Below are positions 31,831 to 40,402 of a DNA stretch of 55,381 nt, in pieces. The notes under the pieces were generated by a model. That model did no database searches. It had not been told where the DNA came from and saw only the letters and a list, made by a program, of their open reading frames with translations. The translations under genes and the position numbers were made by a program. The DNA lies in contig NZ_JANHKP010000026.1 of the NCBI RefSeq assembly GCF_024497955.1, positions 1 through 55,381 on the forward strand. The letters are read 5' to 3'. The stretch comes from Streptomyces sp. C10-9-1 (GTDB lineage: Bacteria; Actinomycetota; Actinomycetes; Streptomycetales; Streptomycetaceae). The stretch's first letter is position 1; every line of letters begins with the position of its first letter.

Positions 31831-32226
31831 TCAGCCCAGGTGCCCGGGGCCGAAGGCCTGCGGGAGCATCCCGGAGAGCGGCACGATCCCCGCCGGGGTG
31901 TCGAGCAGCAGGTCGGGCCCGCCGAACTCGTACAGCAGTTGCCGGCACCGGCCGCAGGGGACCAGGGCCTCGCCCCTGCCGTCCACGCAGACGAAGTGCG
32001 TCAGACGCCCGCCGCCGGTGGCGGTCAGCTGCGACACCAGCCCGCACTCCGCGCACAGGCTGAGCCCGTAGGAGGCGTTCTCGACGTTGCAGCCGGTCAC
32101 CACCCGGCCGTCGTCCACGAGGGCGGCGACCCCGACCGGGAAGCCCGAGTACGGCGCGTACGCGCGCGACATCGCCTCGCGCGCCCGCTGCCGCAGGGCC
32201 TCCCAGTCCACGGCCGGCTCGGTCAC
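31831..32226 (-). CDS. cdd: Cytidine deaminase
   Basis: 131 aa, homotetrameric-type size. Zinc ligands and general acid are in CAECG and CGRCRQ, and substrate binding is CNVENASYG. It converts (deoxy)cytidine to (deoxy)uridine, which DeoA or other phosphorylases can use. GTG 32226 overlaps the upstream permease stop (GTGA), placing cdd as the last gene of the transporter operon. Confidence 0.93.
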   Translation of the reverse strand: MTEPAVDWEALRQRAREAMSRAYAPYSGFPVGVAALVDDGRVVTGCNVENASYGLSLCAECGLVSQLTATGGGRLTHFVCVDGRGEALVPCGRCRQLLYEFGGPDLLLDTPAGIVPLSGMLPQAFGPGHLG

Positions 32227-33494
32227 TTGCCCTGGCCCTTGCGATAGGCCATGCCGTTGGCCTTGGGCATCCTGAGCCGTTGCGCGGAGAGCGCGAGCAC
32301 CAGGAGGGTGGCCACGTACGGCGCGGCGTCCACGAACTGGCTCGGCAGCTCGTCGGTCAGGGCGTACCAGGTGTACAGCAGCCCGGCCACGACCGCGGAG
32401 ACCAGCGCGGGCACGTACTTCTTCTTGTAGAGCTGCCAGACCGCGGCGATCAGCAGGAGGATCGCGAGAAGCAGGAGCATCGCGTGGACGTTCTCCGCGC
32501 CGCCGCGCAGCTTGAGGCTGTCGGTGAAGCCGAAGAGGCCCGCGCCGAGCGCCATGCCGCCGGGCATCCAGTTGCCGAAGATCATCGCGGCGAGGCCGAT
32601 GTAGCCGCGGCCTCCGGTCTGGCCCTCCTGGTAGATGCCGGTGGACACGATCGCCAGGAAGGCGCCGCCGAGGCCCGCGAGGCCGCCGGAGACGATCACC
32701 GCGATGTACTTGTACTTGTAGACGTTGACGCCCAGCGACTCGGCCGCCACCGGGTTCTCGCCGCAGGAGCGCAGCCGCAGGCCGAAGGAGGTCCGCCACA
32801 GGATCCACCAGGTGGCGGGGACCAGCAGGATCGCGACCACGGTCAGCCAGGACAGGTTGGTGACCAGTCCGCCCAGCACACCGGCCAGGTCGGAGACGAA
32901 GAACCAGTGCTTGGCCTGGATCTCCCCGAGCCAGTCGGACAGGCCCGGGATGGTGATGCGGTCGATGCGGTCGATGCGCGGGGACTGCTTGGAGGACCCG
33001 CCCGCGGCCTCCGCGAAGGTGAAGTTGGACAGGTAGCGCGTCAGGCCGGTCGCCAGGATGGTGACGGCCACACCGGAGACGATGTGGTTGACCTTGAAGG
33101 TGACCGTGACGATCGCGTGCAGCAGACCGCCGAGCGCGCCGCCGGCGATGCCCATCAGCACACCCGTCCACGGGCCCCACTGGTAGCCCGCCCAGGCGCC
33201 GAACCAGGTGCCGAGGATCATCATGCCCTCAAGGCCGATGTTGATCACGCCCGCGCGCTCGGCCCACAGACCGCCGAGGCCGGCGAGGCCGATCGGCACG
33301 GCGAGCTGGAGCGCGCCGGAGACCTGGCCCACCGAGGTGAGGTCGTTGGCACCGCTGAGGATGCGGACCAGGGAGAACAGCAGCAGACCACCGGCGATGA
33401 TCAGCAGGATGACCGGCAGGGACAGCTTGCGGCGTCCGCCGCCCTTCGTGGGCGCGGTGCCTGCCATCGAGACCGTGCTCGTGCTCTCGGTCAT
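32223..33494 (-). CDS. Nucleoside ABC transporter permease 2
   Basis: 423 aa, BPD_transp_2 family (NupQ/BmpC-like). There are multiple hydrophobic helices. The conserved GLGGLWAERAGVINIGLEGMMILGT region is characteristic of BMP-linked permeases, and WRTSFGLRLRSCGENPVAAESLGV is the cytoplasmic coupling loop. A long N-terminal cytoplasmic segment (about 24 residues) precedes helix 1. It overlaps both neighbours by ATGA/GTGA, so translation of the importer subunits and cdd is coupled. Confidence 0.9.
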   Translation of the reverse strand: MTESTSTVSMAGTAPTKGGGRRKLSLPVILLIIAGGLLLFSLVRILSGANDLTSVGQVSGALQLAVPIGLAGLGGLWAERAGVINIGLEGMMILGTWFGAWAGYQWGPWTGVLMGIAGGALGGLLHAIVTVTFKVNHIVSGVAVTILATGLTRYLSNFTFAEAAGGSSKQSPRIDRIDRITIPGLSDWLGEIQAKHWFFVSDLAGVLGGLVTNLSWLTVVAILLVPATWWILWRTSFGLRLRSCGENPVAAESLGVNVYKYKYIAVIVSGGLAGLGGAFLAIVSTGIYQEGQTGGRGYIGLAAMIFGNWMPGGMALGAGLFGFTDSLKLRGGAENVHAMLLLLAILLLIAAVWQLYKKKYVPALVSAVVAGLLYTWYALTDELPSQFVDAAPYVATLLVLALSAQRLRMPKANGMAYRKGQGK

Positions 33495-34600
33495 GCCGCC
33501 GCCACCTCCTTGTTCTTGCGGGCCTGGGCGGCGAGTTCCTCGCCGACCTTCTGCTGCTGGCGGCGGAGCCCGTACTGGCGGACGAGCTCGTAGGACACGA
33601 CGACCGCGATCACGATCAGGCCCTGCATAATCTGGGCGATCTCCTTGGGGTAGCCCGCGAGGTCGAGGCCCTCGGCCGTCTTGTCGAGGAAGGCCACCAG
33701 GAGGGACGCGAAGAAGATCCCGACCGGGTTGTTGCGGCCGAGCAGGGCGATGGTGATGCCGACGAAGCCGACCCCGACGGGGAAGCTGAGGCTGTAGGTG
33801 TGGGTCTGGCCCAGCAGCATCGGCATGCCCGCGAGACCCGCCACCGCGCCGGAGATCAGCATGGCGGTGAGCACCATGCGCTTGGCGTCGACACCGCTCG
33901 CCTGGGCGGCGGACTGGCTGGCGCCGGTGGCGCGCAGGTCGAAGCCGAAGCGGGTGCGGTTGAGGGTGAACCAGTACACGATGCCGAGGGCGAAGGCGAC
34001 GAAGGTGAAGCCGTAGATCTCACCGCCGTCGAGCTGCAGGCCCGGGAACCAGCCGGACTCGGGGATCTCGCCCGTGTTGAGCTGGTTGGAGCCGGGAGGC
34101 TGCTGGCCCAGGTTGGCCGGGAGGATCATCCAGGCGATCAGGCTGGTGGCGATGGCGTTGAGCATGATGGTCGAGACGACCTCGCTCACACCGCGGGTGG
34201 TCTTGAGCACACCCGCGATACCGGCCCACATCGCACCCACGAACATCGCGACCAGCACGATGAGCAGGATGTGCAGCGGTCCGGGCAGGTCCACGGCGGC
34301 ACCGACGACGGCGGCCAGCATGACCGCGAGGCGGTACTGGCCGTCGACACCGATGTTGAACAGGTTCATCCGGAAGCCCACCGCGACCGCGAGTGCGGCG
34401 AGGTAGTAGATCCCGGTCTGGTTGATGATCAGGACCTGGATGTCCGTGAACTCCAGCTGCTGGAACATCAGCTCGTACGGCTCGATGGCGCTGAGTCCGG
34501 AGAGCAGCAGCACCACCGAGGTGAGCAGGAAGGCCACGACCAGCGCGAGCACCGGGCCGGCGAGGCCCAGGAGCAGCCGGTCCTTGTCGAACTTCTTCAT
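33491..34600 (-). CDS. Nucleoside ABC transporter permease 1
   Basis: 369 aa, BPD_transp_2 family (NupP/BmpB-like). Helix 1 is at about residues 10-35, and AVGFRMNLFNIGVDGQYRLAVMLAAVVGA is the family signature. The coupling loop is NRTRFGFDLRATGASQSAAQASGVD. It pairs with permease 2 to form the membrane channel. The ATG overlaps the ATPase stop (ATGA). Confidence 0.9.
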   Translation of the reverse strand: MKKFDKDRLLLGLAGPVLALVVAFLLTSVVLLLSGLSAIEPYELMFQQLEFTDIQVLIINQTGIYYLAALAVAVGFRMNLFNIGVDGQYRLAVMLAAVVGAAVDLPGPLHILLIVLVAMFVGAMWAGIAGVLKTTRGVSEVVSTIMLNAIATSLIAWMILPANLGQQPPGSNQLNTGEIPESGWFPGLQLDGGEIYGFTFVAFALGIVYWFTLNRTRFGFDLRATGASQSAAQASGVDAKRMVLTAMLISGAVAGLAGMPMLLGQTHTYSLSFPVGVGFVGITIALLGRNNPVGIFFASLLVAFLDKTAEGLDLAGYPKEIAQIMQGLIVIAVVVSYELVRQYGLRRQQQKVGEELAAQARKNKEVAAA

Positions 34601-36198
34601 CGGCCCTCACCGTTCTCGGGCGTCGCGCCGTGCTGCGGCGTCTCGGGGGTTTCCAGGTGTCCGGTGGCGGCGCCGGTCATGGCCGAGCCCAGCTCCTCGG
34701 GGGTGATCGTGGCGGGGTCGGCGTCCGCGACCAGGCGGCCGCGGTACATCACCCGCAGGGTGTCGGAGAGCCCGATGAGCTCGTCCAGGTCGGCGGAGAT
34801 CAGCAGCACCGCGAGGCCCTCGTGGCGGGCCTCCCGGATCTGGTCCCAGATCTGCGCCTGCGCGCCGACGTCCACACCGCGGGTGGGGTGGGCGGCGATC
34901 AGCAGCTTGGGCGTGTGGCTCATCTCCCGGCCGACGATCAGCTTCTGCTGGTTGCCGCCGGAGAGGGAGGCCGCGGTGACCTCGATACCGGGCGTGCGGA
35001 CGTCGTACTCGCGCACGATGCGCTCGGTGTCCTTGCGCGCGGCCTTGGGGTCGAGCATGCCGTGCTTGCTGTTGGGCGCCTCGGTGACGTGGCCGAGGAT
35101 GCGGTTCTCCCACAGCGGGGACTCCAGCAGGAGGCCGTGGCGGTGGCGGTCCTCGGGGATGTAGCCGATGCCGCCCTCGCGCCGCTTCCGGGTGGGGGCG
35201 TGCGAGATCTCGGCGCCGTCGAGGGTGATCACACCGCGGTCCGGGTCGCGCAGGCCCATCAGGGCCTCGATGAGCTCGGTCTGGCCGTTGCCCTCCACGC
35301 CGGCGATGCCCATGACCTCGCCCTTGTGGATGGTGAAGCCGACGGAGTCGAGGACCTCGCGGACGATGCCGTCCGGGTCGGTCACCGTGAGCGTGAGGCC
35401 GTCGACGGTCAGCATGGCCACATCGGTGACCGTGGACTCGCGGGTCTCGGGCGTGGGCAGCTCGCTGCCCACCATGAGCTCCGCGAGCTGCTTGGTGGTG
35501 GTCCCGGCCGGGTCGGCGGTGCCGACGGTGGTGCCGCGCCGGATGACGGTGATCTCGTCGGCCACCGACAGCACCTCGCCCAGCTTGTGCGAGATGAAGA
35601 TGACCGTGAGGCCCTCGGCCTTGAGCTCGCGCAGGTTGGCGAAGAGCGCGTCGACCTCCTGCGGCACGAGCACCGCGGTGGGCTCGTCCAGGATCAGGGT
35701 GCGGGCGCCCCGGTAGAGGACCTTGAGGATCTCGACGCGCTGCCGGTCCGCGACGCCGAGGTGCTCGACGAGGACGTCGGGGCGCACGTTGAGGCCGTAG
35801 GAGTCGGAGATCTCCATGACCTTCCTGCGCGCGGCGGCGCCGATGCCGTGCAGCTTCTCGCCACCGAGGACGACGTTCTCCAGCACGGTGAGGTTGTCGG
35901 CCAGCATGAAGTGCTGGTGGACCATGCCGATGCCGCGTGCGATGGCGTCGGAGGGGCTGGAGAAGGTGACCTGGTCACCGTCGATCGTGATGGTGCCCTC
36001 GTCCGGCTTCTGCATGCCGTAGAGGATCTTCATCAGAGTCGACTTGCCGGCACCGTTCTCCCCCACGAGGGCGTGCACGGTGCCCCGGTGGACGGTGATG
36101 TCGATGTCGTGGTTGGCGACCACGCCGGGGAAGCGCTTGGTGATACCGCGCAGTTCCACGGCGGCAGCCGGCGGCGTTGACGGACTGGACGCGTTGAT
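34597..36198 (-). CDS. Nucleoside ABC transporter ATPase (duplicated, NupO/BmpC-like)
   Basis: About 533 aa with two ABC domains, as in sugar/BMP-linked importers. Domain 1 has Walker A GENGAGKST, a degenerate signature, and Walker B LILDEPTAVLVP. Domain 2 has a degenerate Walker A (GVEGNGQTE), signature LSGGNQQK, and LLIAAHPTRGVDVG. The start is unusual. No ATG, GTG or TTG lies in frame near the expected N-terminus; AAGGAG (36212-36207) is 8 nt from an ATC at 36198 and 5 nt from a GTC at 36201. The nearest conventional start is TTG 36267. ATC is chosen on ribosome-site spacing. Confidence 0.85.
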   Translation of the reverse strand: MNASSPSTPPAAAVELRGITKRFPGVVANHDIDITVHRGTVHALVGENGAGKSTLMKILYGMQKPDEGTITIDGDQVTFSSPSDAIARGIGMVHQHFMLADNLTVLENVVLGGEKLHGIGAAARRKVMEISDSYGLNVRPDVLVEHLGVADRQRVEILKVLYRGARTLILDEPTAVLVPQEVDALFANLRELKAEGLTVIFISHKLGEVLSVADEITVIRRGTTVGTADPAGTTTKQLAELMVGSELPTPETRESTVTDVAMLTVDGLTLTVTDPDGIVREVLDSVGFTIHKGEVMGIAGVEGNGQTELIEALMGLRDPDRGVITLDGAEISHAPTRKRREGGIGYIPEDRHRHGLLLESPLWENRILGHVTEAPNSKHGMLDPKAARKDTERIVREYDVRTPGIEVTAASLSGGNQQKLIVGREMSHTPKLLIAAHPTRGVDVGAQAQIWDQIREARHEGLAVLLISADLDELIGLSDTLRVMYRGRLVADADPATITPEELGSAMTGAATGHLETPETPQHGATPENGEGR

Positions 36199-36313
36199 GA
36201 CGCACTCTCCTTGGCGGATGAGGAGCCGGGAGGGCAGGACGGGAGCCTGCTGGCGGGCAGACGGCAAAGCGGGCTCGGCGGGCAGGGGGCGGGGCGAAGT
36301 TATCGCGCCGGAG

Positions 36314-36331
36314 AGGGTTCTACGCGCGTAG
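36314..36331 (-). promoter_or_regulatory. Importer-operon promoter with nucleoside-regulon operator
   Basis: The perfect palindrome CTACGCGCGTAG (36320-36331) directly abuts a minus-strand AACCCT (36319-36314) that could be the -10. It gives the ATPase-permease-cdd genes a promoter separate from that of the upstream lipoprotein gene. Confidence 0.6.
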
Positions 36332-36377
36332 CAATGCCGAATAGCGAAAACCGATGGCCATGGCTCGGTCCGGGATG

Positions 36378-36448
36378 CGCGGGGGCGGCTGTGCGCCGCC
36401 CCCGCGTGCCCGGAGCCCGGAGCGGGCCGGTCCTGTGGGACCGGCCCG
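36378..36448. terminator. Two tandem hairpins between lipoprotein and ATPase genes
   Basis: A perfect 12-bp stem (36378-36389 and 36395-36406, 5-nt loop) and a perfect 11-bp stem (36423-36433 and 36438-36448, 4-nt loop) follow the lipoprotein stop. They should reduce read-through, so binding protein and permeases can be made at different levels. Confidence 0.75.
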
Positions 36449-36472
36449 TCCGTCGAGCGGCCTCGGTGGGGG

Positions 36473-37522
36473 TTACGGGGCGGTCTTGACCGTGATCCGG
36501 CCGGCGATGATGTCGGCCTTGGCCTTGTCCACGGCCTCGATCACGTCGGTCATCTCGGTGAACGCCGGGTTGGACAGCGACAGCGCGACGCCGTCGTCCT
36601 CCAGGCCGTAGCGGATCTCACCGTTCTGCGGGTCGCCGTCCTGGACCGACTTGATCAGGTTGAACACGGCACCGGAGACGTTCTTGGTGACCGAGGTCAG
36701 GATCCGCTCCTTGTAGGCGGCCAGACCCTCCTGCTCGTACTGGTCGGAGTCGACACCGATGGCCCACTTGCCCGCGTTGGCGGTGGCCTCGATGGCACCG
36801 GCGCCGGCGAGACCGGCGGCGGCGTAGATCACGTCGGCACCGGCGTCCAGCTGGCCCTGCGCGGCGGCCTTGCCGAGGTCGGGCTTGGAGAAGCCACCGA
36901 AGTCCGGCGGCTGCGTCAGGTACTGGACCTTGACGTTGACGTCCTTGTTGGTGTCCTTGACGCCCTGGACGAAGCCCGCCTCGAACTTCTTGATCAGCGG
37001 GGTCTCGACACCGCCGATGAAGCCGACCGTGTCGGACTCGGTCACCTTGGCGGCGGCGACGCCGGCGAGGTAGGAGCCCTGCTCCTCGTTGAAGACGAGG
37101 TTGGCGATGTTCGGGCCGGTCTTCGAGGTGTCGTCGATGAGACCGAAGGTGGTGTCGGGGAACTTCGGGGCGACCTCGGCGATGGCCGGGGCGTAGGCGA
37201 AGCCGACGCCGATCACCGGGTTGTTCCCGGCACGGGCGAGCGTGGTGAGGCGCTGGACCTTGTCCGGGTCGCCCTCGCCCTCGCTGGGCTCCGCCTCGGT
37301 GCCCTGGACGTCCAGCTCTTCCTCGGCCTCGACGAGACCGGCGTAGGCGGCGTCGTTGAACGACTGGTCGCCGCGGCCGCCGATGTCGTAGGCGATGGCG
37401 GCCTTGCCGCCGTTGTCGTCCGATCCCGAACCGGACGACGAGTCGCTGCCACACGCGGTGACAGACAGTGCGAGAGCCGTGGAGGCGATGCCCACGGTGG
37501 CGATCCTGGTGATCCGGCGCAC
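36473..37522 (-). CDS. BMP-family nucleoside-binding lipoprotein
   Basis: 349 aa. The signal peptide has lipobox VTAC with Cys24, followed by a Ser/Gly/Asp linker. The Bmp/Med domain starts AIAYDIGGRGDQSFNDAAYAG and includes GVGFAYAPAI, VGFIGGVETPL, VIYAAAGLAGAG and IGVDSDQ. This family (PnrA, BmpA, NupN) captures nucleosides outside the membrane for the adjacent ABC importer. GTG 37522 has AAGGAG 8 nt upstream. Its promoter has a variant of the shared palindrome, and two hairpins follow. Confidence 0.92.
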   Translation of the reverse strand: MRRITRIATVGIASTALALSVTACGSDSSSGSGSDDNGGKAAIAYDIGGRGDQSFNDAAYAGLVEAEEELDVQGTEAEPSEGEGDPDKVQRLTTLARAGNNPVIGVGFAYAPAIAEVAPKFPDTTFGLIDDTSKTGPNIANLVFNEEQGSYLAGVAAAKVTESDTVGFIGGVETPLIKKFEAGFVQGVKDTNKDVNVKVQYLTQPPDFGGFSKPDLGKAAAQGQLDAGADVIYAAAGLAGAGAIEATANAGKWAIGVDSDQYEQEGLAAYKERILTSVTKNVSGAVFNLIKSVQDGDPQNGEIRYGLEDDGVALSLSNPAFTEMTDVIEAVDKAKADIIAGRITVKTAP

Positions 37523-37578
37523 TGGAAGGCTCCTTAAACCTGACCGAAAGCGCCACTTCCGGCGCTGGGTTCGCGGCG

Positions 37579-37594
37579 ATCGTAACGCGCGTAG
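37579..37594 (-). promoter_or_regulatory. Lipoprotein-gene promoter with partial nucleoside-regulon operator
   Basis: TAACGCGCGTAG (37583-37594) matches 10 of 12 operator positions. The minus-strand -10 TACGAT (37584-37579) overlaps its degenerate end, which may explain the mismatch. Confidence 0.5.
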
Positions 37595-37790
37595 ATGTCA
37601 GTTAAAGGCGCGTTCATCAGTCGTTATCGGATCGTCGCGAACCGGCCACGGCCCCCGCGGGGCGGTAGGGGGCCGGTCACCGCCCCGCCACGCTCCGGCG
37701 TGTCGCGAGGCGGGCCGGTCCCCGGGACCCGGCCCCGCAGGCCGACCGGTCCCGTTCCCGGGCGCCGGCTCCGGGCCCTGCCGGGCCCGC
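37595..37790. other. Intergenic GC-rich region
   Basis: About 200 nt between the lipoprotein promoter and the amidohydrolase stop. Several short overlapping GGCC/CCGG-type inverted repeats are visible, probably terminator structures, but no single clean stem. No gene is seen. Confidence 0.4.
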
Positions 37791-39074
37791 CTACGCGCCC
37801 CGCAGGCCGTCCAGCAGGGCAGCCGCGGTGAAGAGCTCCACGCCCGCGGTGATGGACTCCTCGTCCACGTCGAAGTCGCCGCGGTGCAGGTCCCGGCGGG
37901 TCGTGTCGCCGGGCACCCGGACACCGAGGCGGGCCATGGCGCCGGGCACGTGCTCCAGGTACCAGGAGAAGTCCTCGCCGCCCAGGCTCTGCTCGGTGTC
38001 CTCGATCGCGTACGGTCCGCGCCGGGCGGCGTGGGCGTCGCGCAGCAGCTCGGTCACGACGGGGTCGTTCACCACGGGCGGGACGCCCCGGATGTACTCG
38101 ATCTGCGACTTGGCCCGGTGCAGCGTGGCGATCTCGTCGATCGCGGCGTGCACCAGGTCCGGGGCCTCGCGCCAGCCGGCGAGGTCCAGGCAGCGGACGG
38201 TCCCGGAGAGCTCGGCGTGCTGCGGGATGACGTTGGGGGCGTGCCCGGACTCGATGCGCCCCCAGGTGACGGCCAGCCCGGAGCGGGCGTCCACCCGGCG
38301 GGCGAGCAGGGCCGGGACCTCGGTGACGATCTTGGCCGCCGCGGTGACCATGTCGGTGGTCAGATGCGGGCGGGCGGTGTGGCCGCCGGGGCCGTCCAGG
38401 GTCACCTCCAGCCGGTCGCAGGCCGAGGTGATGGGGCCGGGGCGCAGACCGATGGTCCCGGCGTCCACCTTGGGGTCGCAGTGGACGGCGATGATCTTGC
38501 CGACGCCGTCGAGCACCCCGCACTCCACCGCGTCCGCGGCGCCGCCGGGCAGCACCTCCTCGGCGGGCTGGAAGAGCAGCCGGACGGGCTGCGTCAGCAG
38601 GCCCTGGCGGTCGAGGTCCGCGAGGACCAGGCCCGCGCCGAGGGCGGCCGTGGTGTGGACGTCGTGGCCGCAGGCGTGTGCCCGGTCGGGGACCGTGGAG
38701 CGGTAGGGCACGGTCTTGGTGTCCGGGATGGGGAGGGCGTCGATGTCGGCGCGGATGGCGAACAGGGGCCGCCCCTGCGCCTCCGCCGAGCCCGTGCCGA
38801 TGTCGCACACGAGGCCGGTGCCCAGGGGCAGGACGCGCGGCTCCAGCCCGGCGCGCTCCAGGCGGGCCTTGATCGCGGCGGTCGTGCGGAACTCCTGGTT
38901 GCCGAGCTCGGGGTGCATATGGAGGTCGCGGCGGAACGCGATCAGCTCGGAGCGCAGGGGTTCGGTCAGCCTGCCGGGCAGTGCGGCGTCGCCCGGCCCG
39001 CGGCCCGCGCGCGGAGCTGCCTCTGCACGGGGTCGTTCGGCTTCTTCGGACTCGCGGGACATCAACTGGTTCAC
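37791..39074 (-). CDS. M20-family amidohydrolase / aminoacylase
   Basis: 427 aa. M20D-type metal and catalytic motifs are FAIRADIDALPI, HACGHDVHTTAALG, LLFQPAEEVLPGGA (general base Glu), AVHCDPKVDAGTIG, the lid-domain GPGGHTARPH, and EDFSWYLEHVPG. Such enzymes hydrolyse N-acyl amino acids or related amides. GTG 39074 lies 7 nt after a TAACCT -10, suggesting a leaderless start; ATG 39062 is an alternative. The substrate is not evident. In S. coelicolor an amidohydrolase occupies the same place beside the BMP transporter. Confidence 0.85.
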   Translation of the reverse strand: MNQLMSRESEEAERPRAEAAPRAGRGPGDAALPGRLTEPLRSELIAFRRDLHMHPELGNQEFRTTAAIKARLERAGLEPRVLPLGTGLVCDIGTGSAEAQGRPLFAIRADIDALPIPDTKTVPYRSTVPDRAHACGHDVHTTAALGAGLVLADLDRQGLLTQPVRLLFQPAEEVLPGGAADAVECGVLDGVGKIIAVHCDPKVDAGTIGLRPGPITSACDRLEVTLDGPGGHTARPHLTTDMVTAAAKIVTEVPALLARRVDARSGLAVTWGRIESGHAPNVIPQHAELSGTVRCLDLAGWREAPDLVHAAIDEIATLHRAKSQIEYIRGVPPVVNDPVVTELLRDAHAARRGPYAIEDTEQSLGGEDFSWYLEHVPGAMARLGVRVPGDTTRRDLHRGDFDVDEESITAGVELFTAAALLDGLRGA

Positions 39075-39081
39075 CCAGTGA

Positions 39082-39087
39082 AGGTTA
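39082..39087 (-). promoter_or_regulatory. Predicted -10 of a leaderless amidohydrolase promoter
   Basis: Minus-strand TAACCT (39087-39082) ends 7 nt before GTG 39074. The remaining sequence up to 39295 shows no gene. Confidence 0.5.
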
Positions 39088-39295
39088 TGCCTTCCGGCCC
39101 ACCAACTGCCGTGCGATCAACAAAAGATCAGCCTCATAGGGGAAGAAAACCTGCTCCGAGCCGCATGGCCGCCGGAACGGGTGGGTAAACTCACCCGTCC
39201 TTCTCGCCATGCGGACCTTCCGGGCCCTCGGGGCACCGCTCCGGGGCCTCCGCCCGGTCCGTGCCGCCGCCCGCCGTTTCCCGGCGGTCCGGCCT

Positions 39296-40324
39296 TCAAG
39301 CCGGGGCGGCCAGCCGGTGGACGCCGCGGGCCGTGCCGGTGACGACGGACAGGAAGCCCTGGGCGCGCGGGGAGGCGCTCTCCCTGAGCCATTCGGGGGC
39401 GATGTCGCAGACCGCGACGGTGATGCCGGTGCCCGCCAGGGCCAGCGGCAGCGTGTGCACCACGGTCGAGGGGAAGCTGAGCACCGTCTCGCCGATCGGG
39501 CCGCGCCGGGCGATCAGCTCCAGCGGCAGGTCGGGGCGGACCACCTCCAGTCCGGTGCGGGCGGTCAGCCGGGCGAGCTTGTCCACGCTCTCCCGGCGGT
39601 GGGCGAAGTAGCGGGTGGCACCGTGGGCCGCGGCGAGGGCGTCCACCGCCGCGAGGTAGCGCTCCAGGTCGACGACCCCCGTCTCGACCAGCGAGGTGCC
39701 CACCAGGTCCGCGCCCCGGGTGAGCCGCGGCGGGCCGAAGCGCGAGCGGGTCCACGCGTAGTCGTTGGCGGTGACGGTGATCCCCGGCGGCGCCTCGACC
39801 GGCATGGAGGTGAACACCTCGACCGACCGGGCGCCCGCGGGGCTGAGCCTCCGGCGCGCGGCGAGGGTCACGGGGGCGAGCGCCAGCTCGCGCGGCCCGC
39901 GCCGCCCGCCGCGGCGGTGCCAGCGCACCAGCCGTTCGCCGCGGGCGGTCTGGGCGACGAACTCCATGGTGGCCGTGCCGTCGTCCACGATCGTCAGGTG
40001 GCGCCCGCCCACCAGCGTCAGCAGCAGCTGCACGTAGCGGGAGAAGGGGTCGCCTATCACGATCCGCTCGGCACCGCGCAGCAGCGGGCCGAGCGCGCGG
40101 ATCGCCTGGAGCGGGGCCGCGGGGCCGCCGCGGGCCTCCTGCCAGACGACGGCGAACCCCTCGTCACGGGCCAGCTCCGCCGTCCGGCGCAGCTGGCCCC
40201 GCGACATGGGGTCGGTGGGCGAGAGCACCACCAGGGTCAGGCCGTCCGCGGGCACTCCCCCGGCATGGGCCCACTCCAGGGTGTTCAGGAGCTGGACCGG
40301 ACTCTCGACGAAGGCGAGACTCAC
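39296..40324 (-). CDS. Putative glycosyltransferase of the sialyl/polysialyltransferase type
   Basis: 342 aa. The N-terminus SLAFVESPVQLLNTLEWAH and the segments ERIVIGDPFSRYVQLLL, LTIVDDGTATMEF and RYFAHRRES resemble bacterial sialyltransferase-like proteins, with a nucleotide-sugar DDG and a C-terminal SFPSTVVHTLPLAL motif. It is the last gene of a leftward four-gene operon after neuB. It probably transfers a CMP-nonulosonate or related sugar to a cell-wall glycan. Exact family membership (GT52 or polyST-like) is uncertain. Confidence 0.65.
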   Translation of the reverse strand: MSLAFVESPVQLLNTLEWAHAGGVPADGLTLVVLSPTDPMSRGQLRRTAELARDEGFAVVWQEARGGPAAPLQAIRALGPLLRGAERIVIGDPFSRYVQLLLTLVGGRHLTIVDDGTATMEFVAQTARGERLVRWHRRGGRRGPRELALAPVTLAARRRLSPAGARSVEVFTSMPVEAPPGITVTANDYAWTRSRFGPPRLTRGADLVGTSLVETGVVDLERYLAAVDALAAAHGATRYFAHRRESVDKLARLTARTGLEVVRPDLPLELIARRGPIGETVLSFPSTVVHTLPLALAGTGITVAVCDIAPEWLRESASPRAQGFLSVVTGTARGVHRLAAPA

Positions 40325-40402
40325 TGGATGTCACCTCGTGATTCCTGATGCGGCCGGGGAGCGGGCGGGGCGGGCCGGGAGGACGGCGCGGCGGAGGGGC
40401 GG

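Noticed and set aside
32155..32170. Further operator-like sequence GTACGCGCGCGAC inside cdd
   Set aside because: It lacks the right half of the palindrome and lies within coding sequence.
36199..36267. TTG 36267 as the ATPase start
   Set aside because: It would place the AAGGAG ribosome site inside the coding region and add 23 residues without family support; kept only as an alternative.
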